A stretch of DNA of 64,000 nt from Archegozetes longisetosus (GCA_018873245.2 JAEMBT020000009.1:7563288-7627287); one strand, 5' to 3'. Positions 1-11,928 are shown, numbered from the stretch's first letter. Numbers and translations are program-made. Notes: generated by a model not told the origin, from the sequence alone.

Positions 1-902
1 TATTTGTAACCCGTTACACTATACTCGGAGAAGACTTCAGCTTCTTTAGAAGTGGCAGAGGCATCAGAAGATGTAATAGCTTCTTCAATATCAAGTTTAA
101 CATTACTTGATTCTAAAGACTCTGTGCTTCCTTCAGTAGGCGATGACCAGGTCTTTGGTGTTGATGGTGTTGACTCCTTAGACTCGTTTAACTCTTCAGT
201 TCTCGAGCCCTCTGTTTTTGATTCCTCCAATGGAACGCTACTTTCAGAAGATGAGGCAGAACTGTCTTCAGAAGCAGAATCGGCAGATTCAGGAGTAGCA
301 TGAATATTGTCACTGCTTTCAGTGCTAACTGAACTATCATCAATAGTTTTCTTGTTTTGTTTGAATGGCGATTTCTTGTGGTTGAAATCAGTTGCCTTTT
401 TGTGTTTGTGTTTCAAATTTTCGACCATCATCTGATCACCAAATTTCGAGACTCCCTCATTATGGTGATTACTATGTTCTCGTCCAAAATGTTTCTTTTC
501 CATTGATAGCTTTCCGCGGAAAACTGGTCCCTTTCCAGTGTTCTCGGAATCAGATATTCCGTGAATCATATTATGCGTACTATTATTATGACCATAACTG
601 GACTCAGATTCATATGTCGTCTGTTGAACTGGTGGTAAAGTGAACAATGGGTCGAAGTCTATTTCAGTTTGAGCCCACTTCCACGACAAATCGCAAAGAA
701 GGCTGCATTCTATATGTTTTATAGCATTTTGTTTGACATACTCTTTGCAAATTCCTTTGCGAAGGCAGGCATTCATGAATACAGTTTTGTTCATTTGAGT
801 TTCTCTTCGCGTCGGTCTATCAATTGAAGAGCTTATTACATAGTTTTGATCAAATATTATTGCTATTAATAATGAACTTGAAATAAAATTAGTTTTATGC
901 AT
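1..902 (-). CDS. Secreted Ser/His-rich acidic protein, 3' end cut by window edge
   Basis: An open frame of about 300 codons runs without a stop from an ATG at 902 to the window edge. It begins MHKTNFISSSLLIAIIF, which looks like a signal peptide. Residues about 40-70 hold four cysteines (C-x5-C-x12-C-x3-C) and a WKW motif. The rest is low complexity: a His/Lys-rich part with runs such as KHKHKK and HSNHH, then a long Ser/Glu/Asp-rich stretch. It appears to be one uninterrupted exon in the part seen. The amino-acid bias and the absence of stops on this strand show it is the real coding strand; shorter frames opposite it are shadows. I do not recognise the family. A secreted or salivary protein with a small cysteine domain and a disordered tail is an inference only. 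Confidence 0.7.
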   Translation of the reverse strand, partial: MHKTNFISSSLLIAIIFDQNYVISSSIDRPTRRETQMNKTVFMNACLRKGICKEYVKQNAIKHIECSLLCDLSWKWAQTEIDFDPLFTLPPVQQTTYESESSYGHNNSTHNMIHGISDSENTGKGPVFRGKLSMEKKHFGREHSNHHNEGVSKFGDQMMVENLKHKHKKATDFNHKKSPFKQNKKTIDDSSVSTESSDNIHATPESADSASEDSSASSSESSVPLEESKTEGSRTEELNESKESTPSTPKTWSSPTEGSTESLESSNVKLDIEEAITSSDASATSKEAEVFSEYSVTGYK

Positions 903-1300
903 GTTACCACTTATTATTCAAGTAAAATACCAATATGTTTGTGAAAATGGACACAACATTCAGTGTTTAGAGCAAATCTGGATTTTTCTAAATGCATAAT
1001 AGATTTGATCTTAAGTTTCGCATATCTAGTAAGTTTATACTAAATTTAAAACAAACCGACTTTATTCAATATTTGTTTATTTGACCCTTATTTACCCATA
1101 TTTCGAGCCAAAGTTTTAAATGAAAATTAGTTTCTTTATCAGATTCGAAGCTAAGATTTTTAGAGATTCATTAATACATAAACCATCAAGATGAATAAAA
1201 TATTAGAGACATTGCATTTTATAATGTATTCATTAAACAAAATTAAATACAATAATTGTATTTGTATTTCTCAGGTCATTTCGAGACAAAATAGTAAGTG
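903..1300. other. Divergent intergenic region
   Basis: About 400 bp of AT-rich sequence separates two divergently transcribed genes, so it should contain both promoters. A possible acceptor (tttctcag) lies just before the carboxylesterase start, so a 5' non-coding exon is possible. I see no further convincing element. Confidence 0.4.
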
Positions 1301-3342
1301 ATGCCAGAAGGTGTTGATAAATTAACTTTGTCTTCAATATTAGTCGGGATAACTGTTATATTATTGGGTGCCTACTGTTTAATAGCACTTATCTATTACG
1401 AAACTCAAACAACAACACTAATTAAGACCAAATCAGGGAAATTAACGGGAATTACAGTCAAAATATTAGGAAAGAGTATTAATTGCTATTTCGGTATACC
1501 ATATGCAGAACCACCGGTCGGACAATTAAGATTCGAAAAACCAGTACCAAAGAAGCCCTGGACAGGTTTACAACTGTTTAATCTTATAAATGATATACAT
1601 TGATTATAAGTTATTACTGATTAAAGTTATTGTTCAGCATTGAAACAATACAAATGTCCACTTTATCTCTTAATTAGGTATATTGAAAGCAGTTAAACCG
1701 CGTCAATGCATGCAAACAGATTATTTTGAACATGATTTAGCGAAACAATATAAGAATGTTACTGAAGTATTATTCAAGAACATGCCAAACTCAAATATTT
1801 ACCGAAACGTTTCGATAAGTGAAGACTGTTTGTATTTGAACGTATTCGTTAATTCAAATTCAAGTCCGAACTCCAATCGAACTGTTATGGTTTGGATACA
1901 TGGCGGATTTTTCATAACTGGATCTGGAAGTTTCATTCTGTACGATGGATCAACTCTGGCTGCGTTCGGTGATGTAATTGTTGTTACTATTAATTATCGA
2001 CTTGGAATTTTCGGATTTTTATCAGCAAATCAACCAGAATTGGAAGGAAATTATGGACTGCATGATCAAGTGATGGCACTTAAATGGGTCAAGAGTAACA
2101 TCAATGCCTTTGGGGGTAATCCTAATAATATTGTGATATTTGGTGAAAGCGCTGGTGGTATAAGTATTAGCTTTCACCTGATTTCGCGATTGAGTAGAAA
2201 TTTGTTCAACAGAGCAATTCTCGAAAGTGGTAATGCTATCAGTTTGTTAAACATTAGAGGTGGGGACTCTATCAGAAATGCTGCCATTGATGTGATCAAA
2301 AGCTTGTCATGTCCTTTGCCATCAAAAAAGGACATTAATTCCACTCAAGAAATTTCAAGTTCGAGCATATCGTGTTTGAAGAATGTCTCAGCTGAAGATT
2401 TATTTAAGTTACAAAATGAATTTGAAGAAAAATTAGTCTATTTTGTTCCGACAGAAGATAAAGATTTCTTTGGTGGTCATCCTTTTGATTTAGTGAAAGA
2501 GCATAAGTTTGTTAGCAATAAAGAAATTATTATTGGCTCCAATTCAATGGAAGGTACAGTATTAGAAAAATTTATTCATGTCTTATCGAAAATATATTAC
2601 TTAGGTCTTCGTGTCGCGGAATTCGGACCTCTCGCACAGTATTGGTCAATGGACAAGATTTCTCCAAACTTTACGAGAGATGCTATTCTTAACAATATCG
2701 GAAGTTTTATTCCAGAGGATGAGCATCCACTCGTTTTACCAATAGTAGAATTGGCATTTGAAGACATCGAAGATAAGAATGATTATGTCAGTCATTGGTA
2801 CAGATATATCAAAATTATTGGAGACATTGGTTTTGTTTGTCCTGATTATGTATTTATTAATCATTATTCATCGTTTGGTGCAAAAGTTTATTATTATGAG
2901 TTCAGGACAAAGCTGTCTGTCGTTGAATGGAATCCAAAGTGGGCAAACGGGGCCTCGCACACAGAAGAGTTGCCCTATGTCTTTGGAATTCCTTTAGTAA
3001 TTGGCAATTTATTTACAGAACAAGAAGTCGAACTGAGTAAAGAAATAATGAGTGCGTGGACCCAATTTGCTATCAGTGGGTTAGTCGTGAGAGTTACTTA
3101 ATTTATTAGAATATTTCATTTCTTGAGTATGATTTGAATTTTTTTTATCTTTTCAAAGAGTGGCTAAATTTGGTAATAACTCATGGGTTGAATACAAAGA
3201 AGAAGATCCTTTCTATATGTCGATTGATTTGAACAGTACTTTGAAAAAGGGTTTTCCTGGCTTTAAATGTGAACAATATTTTGAGCAGCTTTATGCACAA
3301 TTAAGAAATCGAGCCTCCAAGGATGAATTGTTTCTGAGATGA
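1301..3342 (+). CDS. Carboxylesterase (type B, COesterase family) with N-terminal membrane anchor
   Basis: Three exons fit: 1301-1565, 1678-3079 and 3159-3342, giving about 616 residues, usual for the family. The ATG at 1301 is followed by a hydrophobic segment at residues ~9-33, so the protein is probably a type II membrane protein or has a long uncleaved signal. Family landmarks are YFGIPYAEPPVG early, then VMVWIHGGFF. The nucleophile Ser246 is in GESAGG, the acid Glu380 in GSNSMEG, and His516 in GASHTEELPYVFG, so the catalytic triad is complete. The protein should hydrolyse carboxylic esters and could serve xenobiotic or hormone-ester turnover; substrate cannot be read from sequence. Junctions keep frame: TGG ACA G|GT and GG|A, with pyrimidine-rich acceptors. 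The last exon is short (60 codons) and carries the usual C-terminal WxxY segment. Confidence 0.92.
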
Positions 3343-4456
3343 TTTTTAATCAGACAATTTGTGATTCAAACAATCAATAAACCAAGTTACTTATTGTCAT
3401 ATTTTATCAGTTTGACCCCACATCTCTACTACAACACAGCCTAAATCTTTAATCACTTTGTATGATTATAATGAGCTAATAATCAATTGATTAATGTTTA
3501 TATTGAAGTATTTTATTTTACTCAATACTTTCGTTGAGCTGCTCATAAAAATATTACTTAGCGCCCAATGAATTATGTTTAGTCTCCATTGTGATATATA
3601 AGTATATATAATAGTGATTGAAAAGATCTTAAAAGTTATTTCTGATACCGTTCCAGTACCCCGTAAGAATGACAATAAAACCCAATACCGTTCCAATACC
3701 AGTAACAATTTTTCAATACAGTACCGAATTTCGATTTCCCATACCATATTGATTATAAGTTTTGCATTAAGTTCGCTTATTTAAGTAGTATTAAATTATA
3801 AAACATTAATAAGTGGGTCTTTTTATTGTATGTGTCTTTGAAACGTTTCATTTGTTTTGTATAAAATCAAATTGAATTTAAATAATTTTAAAAATGGCTA
3901 ATACTGTATAATCCGTTATTTTGTTATTAAAGTTTATTCTTTATTGGCATTTACAAGTTTTTCGTTAATACTAATACCGTTAAGATATTGAAAATAAAAT
4001 CCCAATACCGTTCCATTACCTGTAAATTTTCTTATTTCAATGCTATTATAGTACCAATACTGATAATTTATCAAAATTCCACTACCGTTTCGTGGTATTG
4101 AAATTATTTTTTCAACCAATAATATACAGCATTTATATATTTACATATGTTATATTATGCAATATCAAATTATGTACAAACGTAACTATTAAATTCAATT
4201 AGAAAAATCGATTAGTTATAACTTTATTTGAACTTAATCCCAGTGATAACTCGAAGAATAATTATAAAAGGCTTAATATTTTTTTGGCTCCTAAGTCACA
4301 GTTTCAGTAATCATTTTGATCACAATCAATAAAACCGTTCAAAGAGAAAGATATTTAAAAGTGTCAGTTTATGTGAATGAAGTGCATTTGTTGCTAATCC
4401 ATTTCTAGATTTTTACAAATCGTTGTAACCTTTGTCTACATAAACAAATTTTGAAA
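3343..4456. repeat. Gene-free spacer with scattered CAATACCGTTCC-like repeats
   Basis: Two clusters, about 3640-3755 and 3965-4105, repeat the words CCAATACCGTTCC, CAATACC and AGTACC at irregular spacing in AT-rich DNA. They look like two degenerate copies of one short dispersed repeat. Small ORFs here are made of the repeat and are not supported as genes. The remainder, from 4140, belongs to the duplicated upstream region of the receptor genes (similar sequence recurs from about 8690). Confidence 0.5.
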
Positions 4457-4459
4457 ATA

Positions 4460-4539
4460 TTAGGTCAAACCATAAGTAATTGCAAACTTTTTCATAATAA
4501 AACATGAAAAAGTTTGCAATTACTTATGGTTTGACCTAA
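4460..4539. mobile_element. Miniature mariner-type foldback element, 80 bp
   Basis: Two perfect inverted arms begin TTAGGTCAAACCATAAGT and are separated by an 8-nt loop (AATAAAAC). The element is flanked by TA on both sides (4458-4459 and 4540-4541), the target duplication of Tc1/mariner elements. The paralogous upstream region of the second receptor gene (around 9405-9420) lacks it and preserves an empty TA-rich site, so this is a real insertion made after the gene duplication. Confidence 0.85.
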
Positions 4540-4890
4540 TATAATAAATTCGCGTATTACAGATAAGGAGCGCTTACCTATACATTATCGTGAAACGAAA
4601 CTATTAAAATAAGAATTATTATAAAAACTATAATTAGAAAAATAGTTTTGCAATAATGGAGTAATTCTATCTTAAAATGAAACAATTAATCGACTTTTCG
4701 CTGGTTTTAAATTACAATGATATTCTATCGAATATTAATTTTTATCACGAATTCATTTAATCAATATCAACAGTATAATAGGAAAACCGAATACTATTCA
4801 CATACATTTTTCATTTCACTTGAAAACACTTCTATCACAATATTCAAAGAATTGAATAAATATTTGAACTAATTGAAATATTAAAACTGA

Positions 4891-6232
4891 ATGGCGTTAT
4901 CTATAGAAAGTGATTTCGATCCTTCACAAATATTATCACAAGAATTGTTGGTAACATCTGCTGGAACTCATTTATATCTCATCGGTTTATCTCTTTTCAA
5001 AAACGGATCGGTCGAAAGGAATAGACTTCATAACCCACTATTGATTGCTGTAATCAATTCTATATTTTTGGTCAGATGTGTCATTTCTTTACTATTACCA
5101 GAAGAAAATCCGGAGTATTTCATAATTATTCTCGACTTTTCATATTTTGTGAACGCGAGAATTCACTATAATGTCGTTGCCATTGTCATACTTTCTTTAA
5201 CACTCGTTACACAATGGATTCATTATAGAAATTACAAGAATAATGAATTTCCCACTTATTTGAAACCATTTGAGATGATATCAGGACTGACTTCACCACT
5301 AAGTATTGGACTTTCAGATCAAGTCAAAATCTACAAATTCATGAAAACAGCGAAACGAATATTCTTTATTTTCAATTTCTTAAGACCAATTACCTTGGCA
5401 ATTGTTTTACTTTGTGTGAATTTGCCAATAGTTTTAAATTGCTCTCTTATTCAATTTATATTCTATGTATGTCCTCTGAGTCTCATCTACGTCTTGTGTA
5501 CATATTACATATATATGAATTTTACCTACCATTTCGTTTACTTTTACCTCATTTGTTATTACCTGTTGATCAAAGTTAAAGAAGTGAATGACAAAATCAA
5601 CACTTTTGCTAAAAACAAATCTAAACTGAATAGTAACAGAGCGAAGTTTATAATCAAGACTTTGAACTCACATTATGTGGAAATCCATACGTTTAACAAA
5701 GGATTTTGGTCGAAATACTTATTCTGGGTTTGGCTTCTATTCTCGTCTATAATTAATCTGCTCCTATTCATTTGCATATTCTCGAAAACTGGTTTAATAA
5801 TGAAATTCTTTTTCATTTATGTTTTAATTATTTTCGCATTCCCTTTGATAGTAATGGTAAGATGTGCCTCTTCTGTCAATTATCAAGTAAATAAAACTTA
5901 TGATCTATTATTGGGAATCATGTTCACACCAAATAAGTTGTCTTTAACTAAAACTATTCCTTTGAAGGTTTGCAAAACATAAAAATCAAAGAATCTTCAC
6001 TTAAGTTAATAATAATTTTAACTTTATTTAGTTCTCATCATTTATTGAGAGATTGAGTCAAAAGAAAATTGGATTTTATTGTTGGAAATTATTTATTATA
6101 AACCATTTTCGTGGATATGAAGTAAGAACTAGTTCTAGATTTGATGTAAAATTTAAGAATTTTAATTATTTATAGATTACAGCCATTACTATAATTTTCA
6201 TGCTGAAAATCATAGAAATGTCGTTGTGTTGA
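4891..6232 (+). CDS. Gustatory-receptor-like 7TM protein, copy 1
   Basis: Exons 4891-5967, 6032-6121 and 6176-6232 give about 407 residues, the usual size for arthropod gustatory receptors. The first exon encodes the N-terminus and six hydrophobic segments. The second encodes FIERLSQKKIGFYCWKLFII, a good match to the conserved terminal GR pattern (IGFxCWxLFxIN). The third adds the final helix and ends at TGA 6230-6232. Both introns are short (64 and 54 bp), with donors GTTTGC and GTAAGA and clear acceptors, and all junctions are phase 0. The protein should be a ligand-gated cation channel subunit in chemosensory neurons; the ligand is unknown. A close tandem paralog lies at 10584-11928. The first exon alone would end in a short intronic tail, which I reject because the downstream exons are intact and conserved in both copies. 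Confidence 0.88.
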
Positions 6233-6458
6233 TCTGGAACATATTGGAAATCATTGACTTCTATTATTATAACTTTCGCTTAAAATTATATTTATTTCTT
6301 TAATTATTGTTTAAACTCATTATTAAGAACAGGAAATTCGGTGCGAAAATTTTGGTGAAACGGGGGGTGATTCGGTGCTTAAAAACTGAAAATACGGTGT
6401 AAAAAACTCCGAAGTTTATTGATAATCAATGAAAATTAAGTATAAAAACAATGCAAAA

Positions 6459-7141
6459 CTAGTCAAAATGTTCACTATTATAATTATATTCAATAATATT
6501 CAACATTTCTATGTTACTAACGGTAATGTTTGGACGAATTTCTTGTATTCTTTTGAATCTCGCGAAAGATCTTTCAACATTTACTGTGACTAGTGGCGTA
6601 AACGCTGTTTTAAGTTTGAAATCGAAATTCTTTTCATTTGAAGTGAAAGATATTACATCTGTATTATTGCTCAAAACACTTTTCAATTTGTTTAGGGCTG
6701 TCCCTGATAACTCATTCTTAAGGTCATCTATTTTTTTAATTGATCTTTCATTCTGAGTAAAGGATTTTCAAGTTTGGTTATAGCTTTTATCAAAGATTTA
6801 TATTCGCAAATTTTGATCAACGTTTGCTGTATTTCGTTTTTATCTATCAATATTTTAGCTGTAGAAATATTGATACGGCTGTTTCCTTTCAAACTTTTGA
6901 CAAAATCCGCAATTTTTTCAAAGTTTTCGGCATAAAAGGCACATGTATTTAGCCTTGTACCCCATCGGGTTATTACTGGTTTTGGAGGTAATTTAATACC
7001 TGTTTGATGTGTGAATAATTTTGATCGCTTAGGAGACTTAGAAAATACTAGTTTTAAGCTCGATATGAATTTATCGACATTTTTATTTTCACTTCTAACT
7101 GCTTCAGCGACTCTATGCAGCTCATGAGCTAAACAAATCAC
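6459..7141 (-). pseudogene. hAT-like transposase fragment, frameshifted
   Basis: Two overlapping minus-strand frames (6728-7141 and 6459-6686) belong to one degraded transposase. The first has CLAHELHRVAEAVR, then PSR-like residues, LPPKPVITRWGTRL and YAENFEKIADF. The second has the C-terminal TVNVERSFARFKRIQEIRP block of the dimerisation region. This is the pattern of hAT-derived transposases common in arthropod genomes. The N-terminal zinc finger and the start of the catalytic domain are missing, and a frame change lies near 6690-6730. It lies between the two receptor genes and is absent from the equivalent position after copy 2, so it was inserted after or broke the duplication unit. I see no terminal repeats. 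Confidence 0.65.
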
Positions 7142-7589
7142 TTAAATCACTACTTTAATTGACACCCAATCAACCAATTCAGTTCTACCATTTTGTTTAT
7201 TGTTAATATCTGAGAATAAATAATTCATTTAATTAACAGACTTGTTATTTAAACATGTTATTTGATTATTCTTCGCAAGAACAATTGTAAGAAAAAATAA
7301 TATAAATATCGTTTATATTTAATATTATTGATAGAAAATCTGAATTATCTTTTAATGTAGAATCAGATGTTGTGCAGGTTTTCACATTTAATTGTAATTT
7401 TTTTATCTTATTTATCAAGCATTCAATGAATTAAATAGTATTATTTTTGATAAAATGGTAGATTCCTTCCATAATTAGCAAAGAACCTAATCAATTTTGC
7501 CCTAAACTATTAAATTGTTATGGAGACGACAAATGAATAAGAATTTTATATTGAAATTGTATACTCAATAGTACTATTCTTTGAGTGAG

Positions 7590-7990
7590 GATAGATTAGT
7601 TTAGGTTAGGTTAGATTAAGTTAGTAATGTTAGTAGTATTAGTAATACTAGTAGTGATAGCAATGTTAGTAGTGTTAGTGAAAGTCAAAGCCGAGCAGTG
7701 CTCTTGTCCCTACTCCATTTTCACACACACATCATCGAGGAAGTCTGTGAGATCTGGAGGAATGTATAGGCGATGGCAGACAAGGACTTTATGGAGTATC
7801 GTCACCGGGATGGCACAAAGAGATGAACTCTTGTGTCCATACACACATTTGGAGTGGGTGGACACAACTCTGGGAATAGCCAATTCAATACTACCATAAA
7901 TGGCATTATCGTGTTGGCCATTTCCAGATGAGATCACATCTTTGTTCAGGTAAAAATACCTGACATTGGGAGCAAATGCTCATTTGTTTG
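7590..7990 (-). other. Simple-sequence tract plus an unidentified coding-like fragment
   Basis: 7590-7690 is a degenerate GTTAGTAGT/TTAGG-like simple repeat. From about 7990 down to 7707 the minus strand is open, GC-richer than its surroundings, and reads as KCVYGHKSSSLCAIPVTIL and LYIPPDLTDFLDD, which looks like old protein-coding sequence. The spaced Cys residues and the IP/RLYIP words recall a repetitive, possibly transposon-borne protein, but I cannot name it. No start, splice sites or stop support an intact gene. Confidence 0.3.
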
Positions 7991-8333
7991 AGGGAACGTC
8001 AAATGTATTTGGAGAATGTAAGATTACTATATATGAACATTTAGAAATGTAATATTGTAAGGTAAGTTCAATATTCATATTAAGTATCATATACAAAACT
8101 TTAACTCCCTCTAGCGCAAAAACTACTCGATGGATTTTGTTGAGCCCAGCTGACAATTTTTCCCTTATAATGTCTCCTTTAAAAATATGAAATCATATTT
8201 CGAGTGAAAGTTATTATAGGAACCCATAGAGAGCGCGTAAACTTCTTTAGAAATGTTAATTTCAACTTCTATTCATTCTATTCGTATGAGTAATTAAAAA
8301 AGTATTTACTTTGTTTTAAAGCTATAGTAGTTA

Positions 8334-8516
8334 GCGTTGCAAAATCTCAAGGAATTGACCGATACAGTCAGTATAAATTAACCTCTGAGTTTCGGCAGAA
8401 AAAAGGGTCTATTGAGTAATATAACTATTACTAGACATTTGGACCTTTTTCTATTGTTGGGACGCAGAGGTTGATTTATCTGACTGTACCGGTCAATTCC
8501 TTGAGACTTGTCAACG
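8334..8516. mobile_element. Foldback MITE, ~183 bp
   Basis: Inverted arms of about 75-80 bp, with some mismatches, begin CGTTG..A..TCTCAAGGAATTGACCG and contain TACAGTCAG and AACCTCTG. Both sides are flanked by TTA (8331-8333 and 8517-8519), consistent with the three-base duplication of PIF/Harbinger-type MITEs. It has no coding capacity. Confidence 0.65.
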
Positions 8517-8795
8517 TTAATAATAGTGCATATGATTTATGGTTAACTTAATCTATAAAAGTTCAAAATCAGACTCAATTATTCACATTATTATTCATAG
8601 CTTTTTATCCAAACGACTCAAGAAAATAGTTTTGATACACTTTTGGATATACTATTATAGCGAATACCCGATACAATGTTAAATTATGCTCAAACCTAAC
8701 TATTTATCAAATTTAATTAGATAAATCGATTAGTCATACTTTATTTGAACTCGATCCTAGATATAAATCGAAGACTAATTATAAAAGTCTGTTTG

Positions 8796-9225
8796 CAGTA
8801 CCGTAACTAGGTTTGAACTCTGGTGGGGCTAAGATTAGATGTTTTACTCATAGTGAAAGGGTTTATTTTGATTAAAATTTTTCAAATCAGAAATTTTCTT
8901 TTACAATGGTTTATAGCAAATGCAAAGACAAATTGATCTAAATCTAGAGCTACAACTATTTCTCTTTCTATTGACATTATAGCTAATCCATTCATCCTTT
9001 CATTTAACAGAATTTATTAATGAGTTTTGATTTGTTTCAAAGTTGAGAAACTTCTCTCACAGCTTACACCTTCACAACCAAAAGTCAATGATGTTTTGAC
9101 GTAATTAATCAAACCAGATATTGGATTGATCAAATGTTCACTACTCAAACATATCTACATACAATTTTGTGAAAATGTCTGGTGGAGCTATGGCCCCCTT
9201 AGCCCCCTATGTGGTTACGGCAGTG
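8796..9225 (-). mobile_element. Deleted hAT element with transposase dimerisation-domain remnant
   Basis: Terminal repeats are CAGTACCGTAAC at the left and the complement of CACTGCCGTAAC at the right. Flanking octamers TCTGTTTG and ACCGTTTG look like a decayed 8-bp target duplication. The minus strand encodes CERSFSTLKQIKTH, two stops, then NERMNGLAIMSIEREI, which is the hAT C-terminal dimerisation domain. The copy-1 upstream region around 4265-4290 lacks this insertion, so it entered after the receptor duplication. Confidence 0.7.
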
Positions 9226-10583
9226 ACCGTTTGGCTCTTATGTCACCGTTTCAGTAATCATTTTGATCACAATCTATAAAAGCGTTTAAAGAAGAAGATG
9301 TTTAAAAGTACCAGTTTGTGTCAATTGAGTGCATTTGTAGCTAATTCATTTCTAGAAAGATTTTTACAAATCGTTGTGATCTTTGTCTGCATAAGCAAGT
9401 TTTAAAAATATAAGTTTGCGCATTATAGATAGTTGGCGCTTATCTATACATTATCTTAAAACCGAACTATTAATATAGGAATTGTTGTAAATAAATCAAT
9501 AAATAGAAAAATAGTTTTGCAATAATATACAAATTCTATTTCAAAGTTTTCTTAATAAAGCTTTTAAACAAGGCTTCTCTAGTTTTTATTACGGTGATAT
9601 ACTATTAATATGATTTTTTATTACGAAGTCATTTAATCAATAACAACGGTATAATAAGAAAATCGAATGCTATTCTCATATGTTTTTCATATTCACCGAA
9701 AAAAATATTCTATTCATAAGTCTTAAAAATTACTTTTGCATGACTCAAAAACGGTTCAAAACGAAGATGACGTCAAGTCTGATAAAAGACATTTGAGAGG
9801 CTCATAGACATACTATATCTTTGAACCTGCCATTCCAATGTCTAAAATAAAACTTCTAGCCATTCATATCTGGCCTTATGCTTAAAATAAGACGATTGCA
9901 TATCTTTATCCTTTCAAACGTATTTTACCCAAAAAATATTTCTAAGGGTGTTGTTTGAAAGTACTTCAACCACAATACTCAAACGATTGAAGAAATATTT
10001 AAACTAATTCAGTGAAAGTTTATTAAGGCTAATAACTTTTATTAATCATAGAAATATATAAGAACAGAATTGTAATTATTTATTAGAATAAAATGTTAAC
10101 AAAGAATAAGTTATTTAATCAGATTCATATTTCACTAATGAAGTAACTATTGGTTAAATAAACTTATGTTCATTTTAATTTAATGTAATGTCATAATTAA
10201 GAGGCGATAACTTTACTGATACTAAATGATATGTTCACATGAAAACACGCTTTAAAGTAAGTTGCGTAAAGTAAGTAGTAATAGAATTAGCGTAAAAATC
10301 AATAAGAAGAAAATAAGTTATTTATAGAAATTTTATATACTACGAAATTGTGTACATGAGACAGTTATTGGACTTTTGATGTGTTTTTGTTGAGATGTTT
10401 CCTATCGAAGGTTGATTAGTTCTTATCATAAAATCATTAAATCAATATCAATAGTATAATAGGAATACTGAATGCTATTTTCACATCATTTCGTATTACT
10501 TAAAAGCATTTCAATCACTATATTCATAAGTTTAAGAAAGTATCTGATCAAACAGAATAGAGTTTATTAAAGCTTTAAACTGA
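9226..10583. other. Upstream region of receptor copy 2, partly duplicated
   Basis: 9226-9480 and 10370-10583 are alignable by eye with 4290-4600 and 4670-4890 upstream of copy 1, so promoter sequence was duplicated together with the gene. The middle (about 9690-10370) has no counterpart upstream of copy 1 and holds no recognisable gene or element. Confidence 0.45.
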
Positions 10584-11928
10584 ATGGCGTTGAATATAAA
10601 AAGTGATTTCGATCCTTCACAAATATTAGCACCGGAATATTTAGTCATTTCTGCCGGAACTCATTTATATCTCATCGGTTCATCTTTTTTCCAAAACGGG
10701 TCGGTCAAAAGGAATAAAATCCATAACCCATTATTGATTGCACTAATGTATTCGATGTTTTTGATCAAGTCTATCATTTCTTTGTTATTACCGGAAGAAA
10801 ATCCGGAGTATTTCATAATTATTCTCGACTTTTCATATTTTGTGAACGCGAGAATTCACTATAATGTCGTTGCTATTGTCGTATTTTCTTTAACACTCGT
10901 TACACAATGGATTCATTATAGAAATTATAAGAATAATGAATTTCCGACTTATTTGAAACCATTTGAGATGATATCAGGACTGACTTCACCACTAAGTATT
11001 GGACTTTCAGATGAAGTCAAAATCTACAAATTCCTGAAAACAGCGAAACGAATATTCTATATTTGTGACAATTTGTTAAAACCAATTTCCTTGGCAATAA
11101 TTTTTCTTGGTGTGAATTTGCCAATAGTTTTAAATTGCTCTCTTATTCAATTTATATTCTATGTATGTCCTCTGAGTCTCATCTACGTCTTGTGTACATA
11201 TTACATATATATGAATTTTACCTACCATTTCGTTTACTTTTACCTCATTTGTTATTACCTGTTGATCAAAGTTAAAGAAGTGAATGACAAAATCAACACT
11301 TTTGCTAAAAACAAATCTAAACTGAATAGTAACAGAGCGAAGTTTATAATCAAGACTTTGAACTCACATTATGTGGAAATCCATACGTTTAACAAAGGAT
11401 TTTGGTCGAAATACTTATTCTGGGTTTGGCTTCTATTCTCGTCTATAATTAATCTGCTCCTATTCATTTGCATATTCTCGAAAACTGGTTTAATAATTAA
11501 ATTCTTTTTCATTTATGTTATAATTATTTTCGTATTCCCTTTGATAGTAATGATAAGATGTGCCTCTTCTATCAATTATCAAGTAAATAAAACTTATGAT
11601 CTATTATTGGGAATCATGTTCACACCAAATAAGTTGTCTTTAACTAAAACTATTCCTTTGAAGGTTTGCAAAACATAAAAATCAAAGAATCTTCACTTAA
11701 GTTAATAATAATTTTAACTTTATTTAGTTCTCATCATTTATTGAGAGATTGAGTCAAAAGAAAATTGGATTTTATTGTTGGAAATTATTTATTATAAACC
11801 ATTTTCGTGGATATGAAGTAAGAACTAGTTCTAGATTTGATGTAAAATTTAAGAATTTTAATTATTTACAGATCACAGCCATTACTATAATTTTCATGCT
11901 GAAAATCATAGAAATGTCGTTGTGTTGA
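10584..11928 (+). CDS. Gustatory-receptor-like 7TM protein, copy 2
   Basis: Exons 10584-11663, 11728-11817 and 11872-11928 give about 408 residues. Exon phases and intron lengths match copy 1, including the 90-nt penultimate exon with the IGFYCWKLFIIN motif. The N-terminal ~70 residues differ from copy 1 at roughly one position in four, as does a short block around residues 150-175. The remaining coding sequence and about 90 bp of 3' flank are almost identical. That mosaic suggests gene conversion between the tandem copies. Predicted role is chemosensory ion channel, as for copy 1. No truncation or frameshift is visible. Confidence 0.88.

Noticed and set aside
52..643. Plus-strand ORFs 52-303 and 392-643
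   Set aside because: They are shadows of the long minus-strand frame, which has the consistent amino-acid bias and no stops.
7600..7625. TTAGG-like repeats (TTTAGGTTAGGTTAG), also at 12055
   Set aside because: Only two or three units inside degenerate GTTAGT sequence; too short for a telomeric tract, although the motif equals the arthropod telomere repeat.
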